From: Tethya wilhelma
Lineage: Eukaryota > Porifera > Demospongiae > Tethyida > Tethyidae
Direction of reading: 5' to 3'
Assembly (NCBI GenBank): GCA_964030475.1
Contig: CAXIPT010000008.1
Location: 1,119,634-1,183,633, forward strand
Length of the DNA stretch: 64,000 nt
Numbering within the stretch: the stretch's first letter is position 1; each line of letters starts with the position of its first letter. Position numbers and translations under genes: made by a program. Positions 25,701 to 38,538 of this stretch are shown piece after piece. The notes beneath the pieces are model-generated. The model saw only the letters and a list, made by a program, of their open reading frames with translations. It was not told where the DNA came from and searched no databases.

Positions 25701-28700
25701 GGATTTAGTCCATCAATACTTGCAATTGTATTCACATTATCTTCACTGGAAAAATTGCTGTTCGGTATTGCAGGCCTATTAAGTTCACACTCTGTCCCGA
25801 GGTCCTTTTCTTTACAAACAATATTGTACCTAATATTCTTTGAGTCACCTCTATGAATTGGTTTTGTCCATTTCAACTGAACACTGTTATGAGTCAGATC
25901 ACATATTATTGGCTTTCCAGGTGGAGTGGTTGTCAATGTTTGAACTCGTTCACTGATTTCACTTTCACTACCTTTGCCATTACAGACTGGCACCACCTTA
26001 AATTCATATTCTGAATCAAAATCAATGTACTCTTGGCCTATAGTTGTTTTATACTCTTTTAATCCTGTTGCAATTGATACAACTTTATCCCATTCTACTT
26101 TTCCATATTTCCTATACCACACTTGGTATTCTTCAATATCTACACATTTTTCTTCTGGTTCTGTCCACTTCAAGAGAACACTCTCATGGCTGACTTCACA
26201 CACTGTTGGTTTACCAGGAGGAGAGGTCACCATGGTTTCAATGACATCACTCATCTCACTCTCCATGCCAACACTTTCACCACACTCAGGACGAACTTTG
26301 AATTGGTATTTCCTATTCATGCCTAGTCGTGTTACTGTGATATTTTCTTGAACTCCTTCAGTTTTTGAGTTATTGATATTATCTTCAAGATTTATACCTT
26401 CAACTTTGACTGTGTAATGTTTAATATTCTCAATCCCATGGTCAGGTTTTGTCCATACCAAAGTTACGCTGTTGTGAGATATGCTTGTAGGTTGTGGTTT
26501 CCCTGGTGGAGAGGTTGACTTAGTTCTAATCGTCTCACTCATTGGACTAGTACAACCACTGACTTGAAGAGTCATTGAACAGATTGGCTGTATTTGAAAT
26601 TTGTACACGGTGTTGGCAGAAAGGTTTTCAATTACCATACTATCTTCATTACTCCCCGTGAATAGTTCTTTAAATGTTTCTATATGATCATTGGTAGATT
26701 TAGAACTGTATAATATCTTGTACTTTTCAATCTTTTCGCTGCCACAGTCAGGGTGGCTCCAATGTAATACCAAGCTTTTGTGTGTCACATCTGAAGCTGT
26801 TGGTTTGCCAGGTGGAGAGGTTGCTCTGGTTTTGATAGGGTCACTGAGTTCACTTGATGGACCACTATCACTATAGTCACATTCAGAACGAACTTTAAAC
26901 ACATACTTTGTATCACTGATAAGATCTTGAATCAGTATTATGTTCTCTTGAGTAGTTATACTTTTCCATTGTTTTTTAGGATTGTCAACTGTCAGTGAAC
27001 GATATGTGACAGTGTAGTAGTCAATAGCATCATTGAACAGTTCAGGTTTCTTCCACTGCAATGTAATAGACTTGTCAGAGACTGCTATGGCTGTGGGTTT
27101 ACCTAAACCAGCAATCGATTTGGAAGCATATCCGGCCCCCATTGTCTCAATAGAATCACTATCTTCACTAAAAGCACCAACACCACCATCATCTAGTTCA
27201 GGTCGTACCTTGAAGACATACTTGGTTTGAGGAGTAAGATTTGATGCAATAAATTCTGTATCATTGCTGTCAGTCATGAATCGATTCCATTCATGTTTAG
27301 CATGAGTGTTTATAGTCTTACAAAAGACGGTATAGGAATGAACAATGGTAGAGTTATGGCTAGGTTTCTCCCATTGTATGGCAATGCTTTCATGAGTCAC
27401 AGAGTGAACCATTGGCTTCCCAGGCTGACATATTGGTGCCTTTGTTTCAATAGGATCACTGACTTCACTCCAAGGACCAAATTCCCCATCATCTAGTTCA
27501 GGTCGTACTTTGAAAATATACTTGGTTTGAGGAGAAAGAACACTGATAATAATTTTCTGTTCAGAACTGTTGGTTTTAGTTTTTTTCCATTTCTTAGTTG
27601 ATTCGTCAACCTTACAATATGAAATTATATAGCAGTCAATATTGTCTGCACTGTTTTCTTCGGGCAGCCACTCCAATGTGATACTATTATGAGTGATAAC
27701 AGTGGCTTTTGGTTTTCTTGATAATGCTTCACAAGATGAGGCTTCCTCAACTCTAATTTCTTGGGTTACTGGTGCAAGCAGAGTTTCCACAAAATCACTA
27801 TTATCTCCTTTGGCTCCAAGGCCTACCTTACATTTTGACTGTACTGTAAACACATATTTAGTACAAGCTGCTAGTCCACTAATGGTAGCCACCGGCTGGG
27901 GGATGTTGGTTATTAGAAAATGGTTGTCTTCTGGTTTGTTTACAGGGTGATAGGATACTTGATAACACTCTACACTCTGGCTACCGTATTCTGGTCTGGC
28001 CCAATGCAGGTGAACCATGTCATGAGTTACTTCTTTAACAGTTGGCTTACCTGGTGGTCCTGGAGGTTTCCATGGTTTACAGGTGGTGCCTTCATAAAGA
28101 AGAATGCTGGTAGGCTCACTATGAGCAGCAGTTGGTGATGTCACTGCGATAAATTTAATGCTCTTGTTCTCCAAATTGCTTTCCATGAAAGCTTTGAAGC
28201 CTTCAATGTTGGACGTAATTTTCTTCATGAGTTCAGTACTAGTATACCACTTTGTTCCACCCTCCTGGAGATGTACATTTAACTCTTTAATTTGAAGATA
28301 AGACTGAAGAGATCTGATTGTATGGTCATCCTCAAAGGCAATGTGGAACATTAAACACACAATGTAGTCAGATTCTGTGAATCTGAGATTAGATTGAAGC
28401 TCTTCGGATGGCACAAATTTTAATTGGTCTTGTTCTATTTGATTCAAAAGCATTTCTAGTGTGCTGATTTCTTCTTTAATCTGTTTCAACCAAGTGATGA
28501 GCAATTCGACTTTAAATGGTGAAGTGGAGCTTTTTGCAATTACCTTTTCCAGTTCAATTTCATCAACAGTTCCACCTCGTACTTGTGGTAGTAACCTGGC
28601 AATACTGTTTTGTAGTTCATTGCTGTAGGATTTTACAACTTCTGCAAACTTTGTTACCCTAGTATCTGTGTGCTGAAATCTGGACAATGTTGCACTGTAT

Positions 28701-31700
28701 TGAGCTTGCAAGTCATTGACATGCATCTGAATATGATGGAGGCTTTCCAACTTGCTCTGTACTTGATCGCAAAAGCTAGTACTCACTTTTTTTGCAACAA
28801 CTTTACATTTGGTATCCAACTTCTCTAGAGGATAGAGCCACACTTTTATTGGGATAGGAGTTGGCTGCTCTTTGGCTGAGGGATGATCCTTTAATTTGTG
28901 AAATTGGTCAACAACTCCTTGAAGGGTGCTTAGTCCTGTGTCACTGTATACCGTACAACTATTGGGTGACTCAAGTTGAGTGCTGTCAGAGCTAGATAGT
29001 GCTTTAACTGAATTAACCATTGTCAACATGTACTCTCGAACATCTTCAAATTTTTCATTTTCTTTTAGCATATGGTCAAACACACAGTAAGCATCAAAGC
29101 CATAAAGAATTCCAGTCACGACATGAGTAGCACCCTCAACAACTTGATGTGGTAGATGCTCACTGAGGTTGTTAGTTGGAAGATATTTCTTGACCAATCT
29201 GTTTGTGTACTTGAGAGAAACACGAACTTGACGTTTTGACTTGCAACGATCATTCCAATATTTGGCTGACTTTGAAACATTCTCAACCAAATTGGACATG
29301 AGGCTTAGCTTAAGAGGAGTGGTTAGCTGCAAGCTCAAAGCCTTGGTTTCTAGACTGTCATCCTCTAAGATTTGATACTCACAACTGTGATTAATCTCAG
29401 GGATTTCTTCAACAAGTGTGCTTATGACATTATCTTTGCACAGTCGAGTCTCAAGAAGTTTGTCACTTCGGCAATCATAGAACACACCTAGGTGAAATGG
29501 GCGTCCTAGGCAAGGCATTTCAATCTCTTCTTCATCACTTACTTTGTTAGACCTAACTGCAGAATTTTCAAAGCTGTGTTTGCCACATTTCAGGGAAATT
29601 AATCCCAGTGCTTTTAGCTCTCTTTCTTGCTCGTTTGATAAAGGAAATACTTTCTCACATGCAAAATTAGGAAGCTGAAACAAACATGTCAACGGTGATT
29701 TGCTACCTAATTTGATCTGAAGAGCTGCAACATTTAGTTTAAATATTTTTGCCATCTTGGACTGAAGATTTCGAACACTCTCCAGACTCATTGTAGGTGT
29801 TACCATGATACTCACATGTACCTGGTGAAATGCCATTTCAGGTTCAAGCATTTCATCAAATGGCAATACAACTTCTGTCACCTTACAGTATTCTTCAAGA
29901 GATTTCATGTAATCCTTGAAGTTCTTACGATCAGAGTCTGTACCCAAAAAGTCAGTGATATGGCCAAGTAGCTCTGGGTTGAGGAAGGACATGTAAGGCT
30001 TTACTATCTCAAAGATTTCAGAGTTGGATGTGGCTTTTTGGAGATCAGTTTTACAGTCAGCTACAAGTGACTCATCCATATCTGATTCTGAATCAAAGAG
30101 ATTCAGGCATAGTATAATATTGGCAAGAGCTTTTGGGGTGATTTCACGAGAGTTTATTGATTGTGAAATTAAATCGGTGAAATTTTGCGATAAATCAGCA
30201 ATGGAATTTGAACCAGCTGCAGGTACAAGAGCTTCATTGCTCTCAGACTGATGTTGATTAGGATCAAATAGGCCTATACATGCAACGACAAAATAACAAT
30301 TATTGGTTCATAACTGATATCATTTCAGAATGAATAACTTTAAAAGGAATGGGCCAGAAATGACACAAATCAACTAGCTGTCACAGATTTAAAAATTAAC
30401 GTAAGCTACTATAGAGAATGAATGTCAGACTGTACATGTGGGAAGCTCCACGATATACAATTTTGTGTCCATGCAGTGTATGTATAGTTCACAGTACATG
30501 CTCACAGTTAGTGTTATAACAGTATTAGTGAAACAAGGCAAGGCTTGGAATTTTGGCACATGAGTACTTCATTTTCGGTCTGGCTTTTGCCTGAATTCAG
30601 ACTGAGCCTTACAATTCACATCCCAGCAGGCTCATTATTCTGAGTCAATACCGGTAATCACGTGATCACTTACTAGTATAACTATGTAATTACCACCAGG
30701 CAAGGAATCTATGTGACTTTCATAATAAATGAAGTATTCATGTGCCAAAACTCTGAGTCTTTCCTTGTTTCAATACTTATTTTATACAGCTAGTACTGCC
30801 TGTCCTATATATGCTTCTTACTTTTGTGAAATTTTACTACTGTAACAGTACATACGTACTTGTTCATTCACTTTTTCCAGCACCAAGGTGCTTTAGTGTA
30901 TGGATACAATCTGACTATCAGAGACTAGTTAGTTTCTACAAAAAAAAAACAGAATTGCCTGCAAAAACATTAACTGCATGTGCATGCACAAGCTAACCAC
31001 AAGGTTGTGTATGAATCGCGGCCGAATTTGATGATTATAGGCTTACTAATACTATGAATGGATAGCTGTGAACAAAACAAAAAGTGAAATCTTTAACATT
31101 TACAATAGCTGTGAATTAATAACATTGCCATTTGCCTCTTTTTGGATGACTATTTATTGTGACATTCATTGAGAATTTTTTATTCACAGCTATTCTTTAC
31201 GAATCACTAGCTGAAGAAGAATTCAACAAGGACAAAAAGACACATGCACACTTTCAACATTGGTCACGCACCGAGCAAATAACTGTTTATCACCAGTTAA
31301 ATAAATCTAAGTCACAAATATCAACCGGTTAACTTACCGTATAGCGGGAGATTTTCGTTGGTGCAAAATTTCGTATAAACGCGCCAGAAGATTTTCGTAG
31401 TTTTAAATTTCGTATACGCGGCGCGCGCTTGTAGTCTATAAAGTAAATGCGGAAGTTAATTCCACCATACGAAAATTTCCCACTATACGGTATGATAGTT
31501 CCCTGTTATGCGCGCGCTGGAAGCATTGCACCGATGCGCATACTAGTCTATCTAGCTAGGCCCTCCTCCTTCGTCACGCCGAGAGAGCTAGAGAGGCTGA
31601 GAGTATAGCCTCGTCCCCCGGCCCGAAAGGCTGAGAGGGTCTTATCTTATTAACTTCACGAATTAAATGTGCTTTGACAGTGCGTACTATTCAATAAAAC

Positions 31701-32466
31701 AATGGCATAATAATAATTTTTATTATGCATATATACAAGAATACGAGTCTAATCAGAGTCAATTAGTCTACCCAGATTCTATTATTATTAATTCTGCGAA
31801 CAATTTATGTGTGAGCGGTAGTCAGCATGGGTCTCTCTCGGTGCAAAAAAGAAGGAGGGCACGGTCTTATGTAGCTCAATACACTATGCACAGTCATAAT
31901 AATTATTATTATACTGTATAGCACTATAGCAGCTAAACTTGAATAAGCAAATGTAGGAATAGGTCTGCAGTATAATTATTATGCATAATTATAAATATGC
32001 CAAACTTTAAGTTGGAAGTTCATACCAGGCAAATTGGTAAACTGAAAATTATTGTAGAATACAATAATTATGGTATAATAATATTATTATATCACTCACA
32101 TCCATTGTCCACAGTATCCGTTGATAGGCTGCGATTGAGACTTTTTCTTTCTTTCAGTAGCTTCTCAGATGTCAGTTGTTGAGCCAAATCCTGCAGTGTT
32201 GGTACACTCTCAAGTATGGTTATAAATCTATCAAAGCAGACTGCTGGATTTTGTTGAATTCTGGCTAAAATTTTCATCAGTAACTTTGTAGTTCTGTATG
32301 GTTCATCATGGGTTCGATTTGTTGCATTGGATAAGTTGTCAGAAGAGATAAGATTTTTTGCAAAAGCCTTTGTAGCTACATTCTCAACATCATCCTTTAC
32401 ACCATTCACTAGTCTGTCAAAACAACCTTGAAAGGCACGATACTCAGCAGAAGGAGAGTCAGACAT
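22774..32466 (-). CDS. Giant protein: death-fold-like exon, stonustoxin-like region, 16 FN3 domains, P-loop NTPase
   Basis: Exon 1 is 32466-32100 (122 codons plus one base). Its donor GGAT|GTGAGT joins in phase to the acceptor before 30273. Exon 2 then runs in one frame to the contig end, giving more than 2,600 codons. In order: helical death-fold-like domain (about 1-105); a domain shared with the gene at 2679-4486 (about 215-340); a region starting near residue 377 that resembles the N-terminal MACPF-related part of the stonustoxin family, then its helical and thioredoxin-like parts (to about 830); FN3 domains 1-16 (from about 865, each opening PPGKP or similar); and a P-loop GATGAGKST near 22952-22978. 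No signal peptide or membrane span is visible, so it is probably intracellular. One TAG (24953-24955) interrupts the frame in FN3 domain 11. The 3' end is lost at 22773. Family membership does not imply that the product is a toxin; a GTPase-linked defence or scaffold role is inference. Confidence 0.8.
24953..24955 (-). other. In-frame TAG at the conserved FN3 tryptophan
   Basis: The frame is open on both sides. The codon sits where the other fifteen FN3 domains have W in the pattern TxxW.xP (for example TLKW, TLTW, LHW). One base change from TGG would explain it. Confidence 0.85.
30529..30850. repeat. MITE family A copy in intron 1 of the giant gene
   Basis: Left arm near 30529-30590 and right arm 30727-30850 share TTGGCACATGAGTACTTCATT and its reverse complement. 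It is more diverged than the copies at 1334 and 47186. Confidence 0.7.
31336..31492. repeat. 157-bp MITE with TACCGTATA ends
   Basis: Begins TACCGTATAGCGGGAGATTT and ends with the reverse complement of TACCGTATAGTGGGAAATTT. The interior repeats GATTTTCGTA-like and GCGCG-rich stretches. It has no coding capacity and lies in intron 1 of the giant gene. Confidence 0.75.
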
Positions 32467-33952
32467 TCTTCAAAAATAGCTAGCAACAAAGTGGTGATAA
32501 TTGTACAATATTAAATTTTGTTCATGCCGTGGCGTTTTTATCTGAAGGGCATTTGGCTAGTTTAGCGCTAGGCATGTGTTTCCGTTTGCGCGCAATTGTG
32601 GCCGCATTGAACGCATGCGCAGTAAGTAGGAACAGTGCAGTTTGTCCATGGATCACATGGTACACAGGATTATGACATTTATTGATTTACCAGGGCCCTT
32701 GTCTTACCTCTAGATCATATTACTGCAGTAGATATCCCCACTGGTACCAGTGTGTGTAACTAGTACTCGCCATAGCTTACACAAAATGCAACCGCTTTGG
32801 TGTAGTGGCTATGATTGGCCTATGAAACTAATCTTCTTAAGTTGCTGAAAACAAATTTGGTGGCTAATCCAAAATCTGTATTATTATAAGTTGTATATAT
32901 GTTTTGATATAAGTTGGGTTCACCATTGCCATCATGGCATGACGCGGCAATAAAGGTAAACTTTTTATTTCTTGGAACACACCAATTATACACCATGCAC
33001 AATTAATAGTAAATCTAGACTGAATAATTAGTGGAGAGCTAAAACTGATGCTGCTCCAGTAGCACATGCAAAGAAGGTCCTAGAATTTCACAAATTTCAG
33101 AATCTAAGCATACTTCACCTCACAAGACATATACTTAGCTATATTAGTCTCTGGTCACCTTTTGTCTTCTTCAGCTATCTTCAGGAAACTTACAAACTGC
33201 TGCTCAGTGACCTATATAGCTTATCTTCATCAGTGCATCACCACAGATATCTCACTGCCACTACCACAAATGTGGTCCCTTTTTCATGCTATAAAACACG
33301 CCTCAGGTGCAATGCAGAGTCAGGGTCCAGCCTGTGATATAGGATTTGGAATTTGAAAGTGAGAAGCCTCATTGACAGACCTTATACATAATTTTTATTA
33401 TACTAACTTGTTTTAACAAGTATTGTGACATAATTATGCTATGCACCGAGGTTCTTCCCTCTGCTAATTCTTATAAAAAAACAAAACAAAACAAGGGGAA
33501 AAGTAGGAGGACTCTCTATCAATCATAAAACATTACACAATCACACTACTGTCACTAGTCTAGCTATGGACACAATGGAACACGTTTTCTTCAATTAAAC
33601 AACAAAAGCAACACAGCAGAGGGTGGTCCTTGCCCAATTAGCACCATTATCCTACATTTATACCTAACCCTTCCAGCCATCACTTTGTCAGGGCTGAGGG
33701 CTGGGCTAGCTGTCAGGCAAGAGTATAAAAGCAGCTTTCATGACTTGTGAGTCACTAATCAGTTGCCCAGCAAATATTTTAATCTTTGAATGATCGACTT
33801 CACTTCTACGACTGCGACATTTTCAACACACTATTTATCGTACCCAGGAGGAGCTCATTGAAGACAGAGTGGACTTTGCCAACATCTACAACACACCATT
33901 TGAGGAGACACATTTGAAGAAGAAAGGAGCCTAGTGAAGAGAGAAGAGGACA
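32467..33952. promoter_or_regulatory. Head-to-head intergenic region, giant gene and cyclin B
   Basis: About 1.5 kb with no supported gene. Near the minus-strand start it has an NRF1-like GCATGCGCA (32613-32621); near the plus-strand start it has a TATA box. Small frames at 32820-33356 have no recognisable content. Confidence 0.5.
33724..33731 (+). promoter_or_regulatory. TATA box of cyclin B gene
   Basis: TATAAAAG about 220 bases upstream of the start codon, with a plausible transcription start about 30 bases downstream. The 5' leader would have no intron. Confidence 0.6.
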
Positions 33953-35324
33953 ATGTCTACAACATCAAGGATGATCAGCAAGCAGGCCACCAGGAGACCC
34001 TGTGGTAACAAGACAACGGCATCTTGGCCAGAATCACAACAAGCCAACAGAACCAACGCAGCCCAAGTTAGGGCGAAGAGAGCAACACAACAAGGCAAAG
34101 ACAAGAGAGCGATCTCAGTCAGTACAAAGGACACGACTACGACTGTTACTGTATCTAGGAAACCATTGATTACTGTCACTGTGAACTGCAATACTAAAAC
34201 AACAAAGAACACGAGAGCCCATGCCAGACGACCAACCAGAGGAGCAGGTGCTACAAGACCACCACAACCTGTTGCAAGGAGGAAGACCTCGACACAACAA
34301 CCAGGGAAGGCAGTGAAACCAAAACTGAAAGAAGCAGCCATCCCCGTTGCGGCAGTAGCAGTCGAACCTACCGTTAGTACTACCACTGAGACTACATCAT
34401 CTCTCTCCACAGATGTGACTACATCATCGTTGATCTCCACAGAGAGTAGAAACCCACAGTACTGCGAGGAATATGCTGAAGACATCTTTGAGTATCTTCT
34501 GAATAGAGAGAGGCAACCTTGTTTTGCCGTCGAAAAAGAGTTCCTTGACGGCCAGATTGATGTGAAGTGCCACCATAGGAGAATATTAGTGGACTGGATG
34601 GTGCAAGTGCAGGACAGGTATGCTCTATTGCCAGAGACCATCCACATGGCTATTGACATCCTTGATAGGTACCTTCAGGTGAGGGATTGTACTCTCTGCA
34701 TGATTTTACGCTCTTAGAGATTTTGCTAAACAAAATTTTGTGTCATTCTCTCTCTTCCTATTCTAGGCTACACTAGTGTTGAAGTCGAGGCTACAACTGG
34801 TGGGTGTGACATCTCTCTTCATTGCTGCCAAGTATGAAGAGATCTATCCCCCAATGTGCAACGAGATGGCCTACATCACAGCCGACACCTTCACAGTCGA
34901 AGACCTCTGTAAGACTGAGAGAGCCATCCTTCACACACTGGACTATCAAATCAACAAGCCCATGTCGCTCGCATTCCTCAGACGCTTCTCCAAGCAAATG
35001 GCTGTACCTTGCAAGATGCACAACCTGGCCAAGTACATCTTGGAGCTCTGTTTCATGTACAGCAGCACCAGTTCCTACCTGCCCTCCATGAAGGCTGCAG
35101 CCTCCCTCCTTATCGCAGACTCCATCCTCTCGCCGACACCTAGCCTGTCTTTCTCCCGAGAACGATGGTTCACCAGCATAGCTCTGCTCAGAGTGAAGAG
35201 AGTAATGCTTGCAGCCTTTATTGAGGGTCACAACAACAAACGCTGCAAGTCCATTAGGAAGAAGTTTGCCTCATTGCAATACTTCGAAGTGAGCAAGATC
35301 AGTGAACTAGCCGAGTATTCCTAG
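33953..35324 (+). CDS. B-type mitotic cyclin
   Basis: Two exons, 33953-34678 and 34767-35324 (phase 0), give 427 residues. The N-terminal 190 residues are basic and Ser/Thr-rich, with a loose destruction-box candidate RKPLITVTVN (spacing one residue longer than the classic form). The cyclin box N has HHRRILVDWMVQVQDRY, corresponding to the MRAILVDWL hallmark, then ILDRYLQ, LQLVGVTSLFIAAKYEEIYPP and YITADTF. The second cyclin fold follows (LAKYILELC). B-type cyclins activate Cdk1 for mitotic entry and are destroyed by the APC/C. Placement as B rather than A or B3 rests on overall pattern. The ATG is preceded by a TATA promoter. Confidence 0.9.
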
Positions 35325-35723
35325 CACTATACCACCATGCTATTTGTGTTAGTTTCATGGTCATGGACCTTGGTGCCAACTTATTGTGTGTTGTTTAGAA
35401 ATTTAAAATGATTTTTAAAATTCAAACTGAAATTGAAGAAAACTTGGCGCAATGCAGCAACTATACTGGTGCTGAAAATAGGTGGATGGCTTTGTGTTAC
35501 ATTGAAAAATGCTGAGTCTTGAGTACACTCAAGCATATTGGCTAGGTCATTTTCACTTAATGAAGTAATACTTTAAGTAAACTTTTTAAAAAAAGTGAGT
35601 AATAAGCATACTAAATCAGCATCTCGAAGAACTTGCAAGCTTGTTGGATACTGCTCCGTAGTGTAGTAGAGACTAAACAGAAAAGTATGCAGGTGATAGC
35701 TACATTCTCACTAAATGCGCAAA
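35325..35723. other. Short intergenic region between convergent genes
   Basis: About 400 AT-rich bases between the cyclin B stop and the end of the minus-strand kinase-RagA/B-like gene. It presumably holds both 3' UTRs; nothing else is seen. Confidence 0.5.
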
Positions 35724-36842
35724 TCACTCACTAGTTTTAGAATCAGATGTGACCACCATGATGAAAGTGCTTGGAGTGAACAGGTCGATGAGACACACAA
35801 AACAAGAATTCCTCACTTCTATAGTCTGAAACTCAGTCCCTCTCCTATAGGACAAGAGGAAAAGTTTGTTCCACAACATAGGCATCATGTACATTACTAT
35901 CAGTAGCTGCAAATATAGACCGGGATTAAATTTGAGGGTTGATTTCAACCAATATTTTGACCACCATCAATATTTCCATCCATATTATCAACCTACATAA
36001 CAATAGCTGATAGTTGGAACTGTTTCAAGATGTTGGTTATGTTTTCAAAGCGATGAGGATTGGAGTGCTGCCAATGTACAGAAGTAGCCAACACTAGCAG
36101 AGTCACCCTCTCAAACAGCACCACCTCATCAGCTTCAAGTATCCTGGCAAGATTATCCAGACATGACTGAAGCTTGTGCTTATTCGGCAATACAGATCTT
36201 ATAATTGCTGACCATGCCTGGAAAATGAATAATTTTATGGATTGTCATGTGCACTCCAAAGGGAAACACTGTATATACCTCATAGAGTGTAGAGTCCCAA
36301 ATTGATGTTCCAAAACACGTGAAATCCATCGTCAGAGATCGAGACTTGAATTGAACCTTCCTTCCATTAAGTATCTGTACATCAGTACATACACAAATGC
36401 TATATTGAGAGTTGCTATAATAATTTATACTAGTAGTAACAAATGCTAAGAATATGGTGCTAAAACACACCCACCGTAGCTCTCTGATCTTCAGGTATAA
36501 GGTCCATCTTGTGCAGCAAACAGAACACCTTAGCATTTGGAGAGTGCTGAGCCAATGACTCCAAACAGCACTTGTAGTGGCGCAGGTCTTTCTCCACCTC
36601 TCGACTCTCTACATCAGAGATGTACACATACACAGCCACGTTCTCAAATGAACCGTCAGGGTACTGGCAGCTAGTGAGTTGGGAAAAATTGATAAACATT
36701 CTTTGTGGTTAAAAACTTTCAGCTACGTAGTGCTCACTGGTTGTCTGCTAGGAAGCACATTGAGTAGAGGTTATCCAGTAGAGAGTTGGGTGGAACTTCT
36801 AACTGAACATTATCTGTTATAGAAATGGAACTATAAAATTGG

Positions 36843-36910
<68 letters not shown>

Positions 36911-38536
36911 TATACCTTGATTTATTTTGAGGTATCGAGCAAAAATGATGTTCCTCATGGTCCTGAAATCCTCACTACTACTGCCCATCATCAGTATCTG
37001 TAAATAGAAACTACAATGTCATGATAGCGTGGTCTGCTCTATAAAACCGATACTAAATACCTTTAATTTTCCTAGTCTGACTCTATCGACATCATCTTTG
37101 GTGCTACTATGAAGTTCTTGTGGTACCACCTTTACATCAGAATGCTATTATGTGGACATGTACAGTACCACCATGCATAACCATGATGTATGAATAAGTA
37201 GTTAGAACGAGTGTACCTCAGGCTTTAGTAGTGGTTGTTTCACTTCATTCTCAGCAACTGATGTCTGTTGTCTCCGATCTACTTCAAAGTGATCCTGCTC
37301 ATAATTATAGCAGTACAATCAGAGCCATGGAACTACTTCAATACCAAAACGGTCAATACACATTCACTCACCGAAATGAAGGTCAACTCAGCATCTTCGT
37401 GATTAGTTACTCCTTCTTTCTTTTTCCCACCTTCTAATTCACTAGTCACAACCACACCCTGGAGGAAACAAAATGAAACAACAACAAAAATGCCCTCCAA
37501 ATAGTGACATTTTACCTTAACCTCAAAAAAAGGTATGCAGTCTCCATATACAAACTATAATTTTCAACCAAGCTATCATGACTCAACTTACATCCCACAC
37601 TTGTAGCCACTCCTCTGGTGTTACAGGATTCTTCCCATGAAGTGCCTCCATCTCCTGGTGAAGGCTCTCAGTACTTGGCCTCTGCTCGGCCTCATCACGC
37701 ATGCACTGCATTATGAGCTCACGCATGCAATGGCTTGTTCCGATTTGATCCAAGGCTTCTTGCCTCTTTAAGATCTGCACCTTCCCATCCACTATAGCCT
37801 GGTAGTACAGTGATACCAGTTTAGTGTCTATTTCATAAACTGCTGGAAATTGTTGATTTATTGCATACAATGCCAGGTGTCCGAACGAAAAGATGTCTAA
37901 TTTTGGTGTACAGGCTGCATCTTTCCTGAGTACTTCAGGAGGCATGTAGAAAAGCTGGCCTGGATTCTGTGTGTGTGAAGTAGCAGCCAACGTACGTTCA
38001 TCCAAGAGTTTGGCAACACCAAGATCTGCGATTTTTGCTTGACCATCCGAAGTGACTAGGACATTTCGTGCTGTGAGATCACGATGTATTACAGGTGGAG
38101 TGTGTGTGTGGAGGTACAACAAGCCTGAGGAGACATTCAAGAGGAGGGAGAGTTTGATCGATAGAGGAACGTTTTCATGTTTGTCGACATAATCGGCCAA
38201 ATCTGATTCCAAACACTCCATTATGAGTGTAAGGTCAGTGTGTTCACTGCCATAATGAACACCAATGAAACGAACAATGTTGGGATGTTGCAGTCTGCTG
38301 AGTAGGATACATTCTTGACGAAATTTGTCTACAATTCCTCCTTTCTCTTCAGCTGAAACCATCTGGTTGACTAGCAACTTGTGAAGCCTCTTGGCAATGC
38401 GAGGTACACCTCCAACCGTGACTTTATAAACCACTCCGTACGCTCCATGGCCAGCTTCTTCATCTTTCTTTACTCTTTCTTTTAGTCCCTTCACATCTTT
38501 ATCTGGAACAATAAAAGCAGCCAGTTCATCAGCCAT
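35724..38536 (-). CDS. Fusion of protein kinase domain and degenerate RagA/B-like GTPase domain
   Basis: Ten exons with fully consistent phases: 38536-37592, 37458-37372, 37294-37217, 37129-37061, 36997-36916, 36813-36738, 36670-36475, 36374-36279, 36217-35997 and 35844-35724, about 656 residues. Residues about 25-300 are a kinase: GHGAYGVV (29-36), Lys in RIAK (49), HRDLTARN (151-158), DLG in place of DFG (171), PPE in place of APE. The HRD Asp and Asn are present, so it may be active; the style is tyrosine-kinase-like/TKL. After a charged linker comes a RagA/B-like domain: [64 protein letters not shown] and [16 protein letters not shown]. The P-loop is replaced by [11 protein letters not shown] and the DxxGQ switch is gone, so nucleotide binding is doubtful. 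Rag GTPases act in lysosomal amino-acid signalling to mTORC1. A further exon after the final donor-like ACTA|GTGAGT is possible. Upstream in-frame ATGs exist at 38560 and 38626; 38536 opens the conserved region. Confidence 0.85.
36843..36910. repeat. GT microsatellite in intron
   Basis: A GT run of more than 30 units in the intron between exons 36997-36916 and 36813-36738. Confidence 0.95.
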
Positions 38537-38538
38537 TG

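Noticed and set aside
24950..28138. Plus-strand frames over the FN3 region
   Set aside because: Shadows of the minus-strand FN3 domains, repeated because the FN3 units are repeated.
33931..34659. 242-codon frame opposite cyclin B exon 1
   Set aside because: Antisense shadow of a low-complexity Thr-rich coding exon; the plus strand has the cyclin fold and consistent splicing.
34791..35231. 146-codon minus-strand frame over cyclin B exon 2
   Set aside because: Shadow of the cyclin box; no motif of its own.
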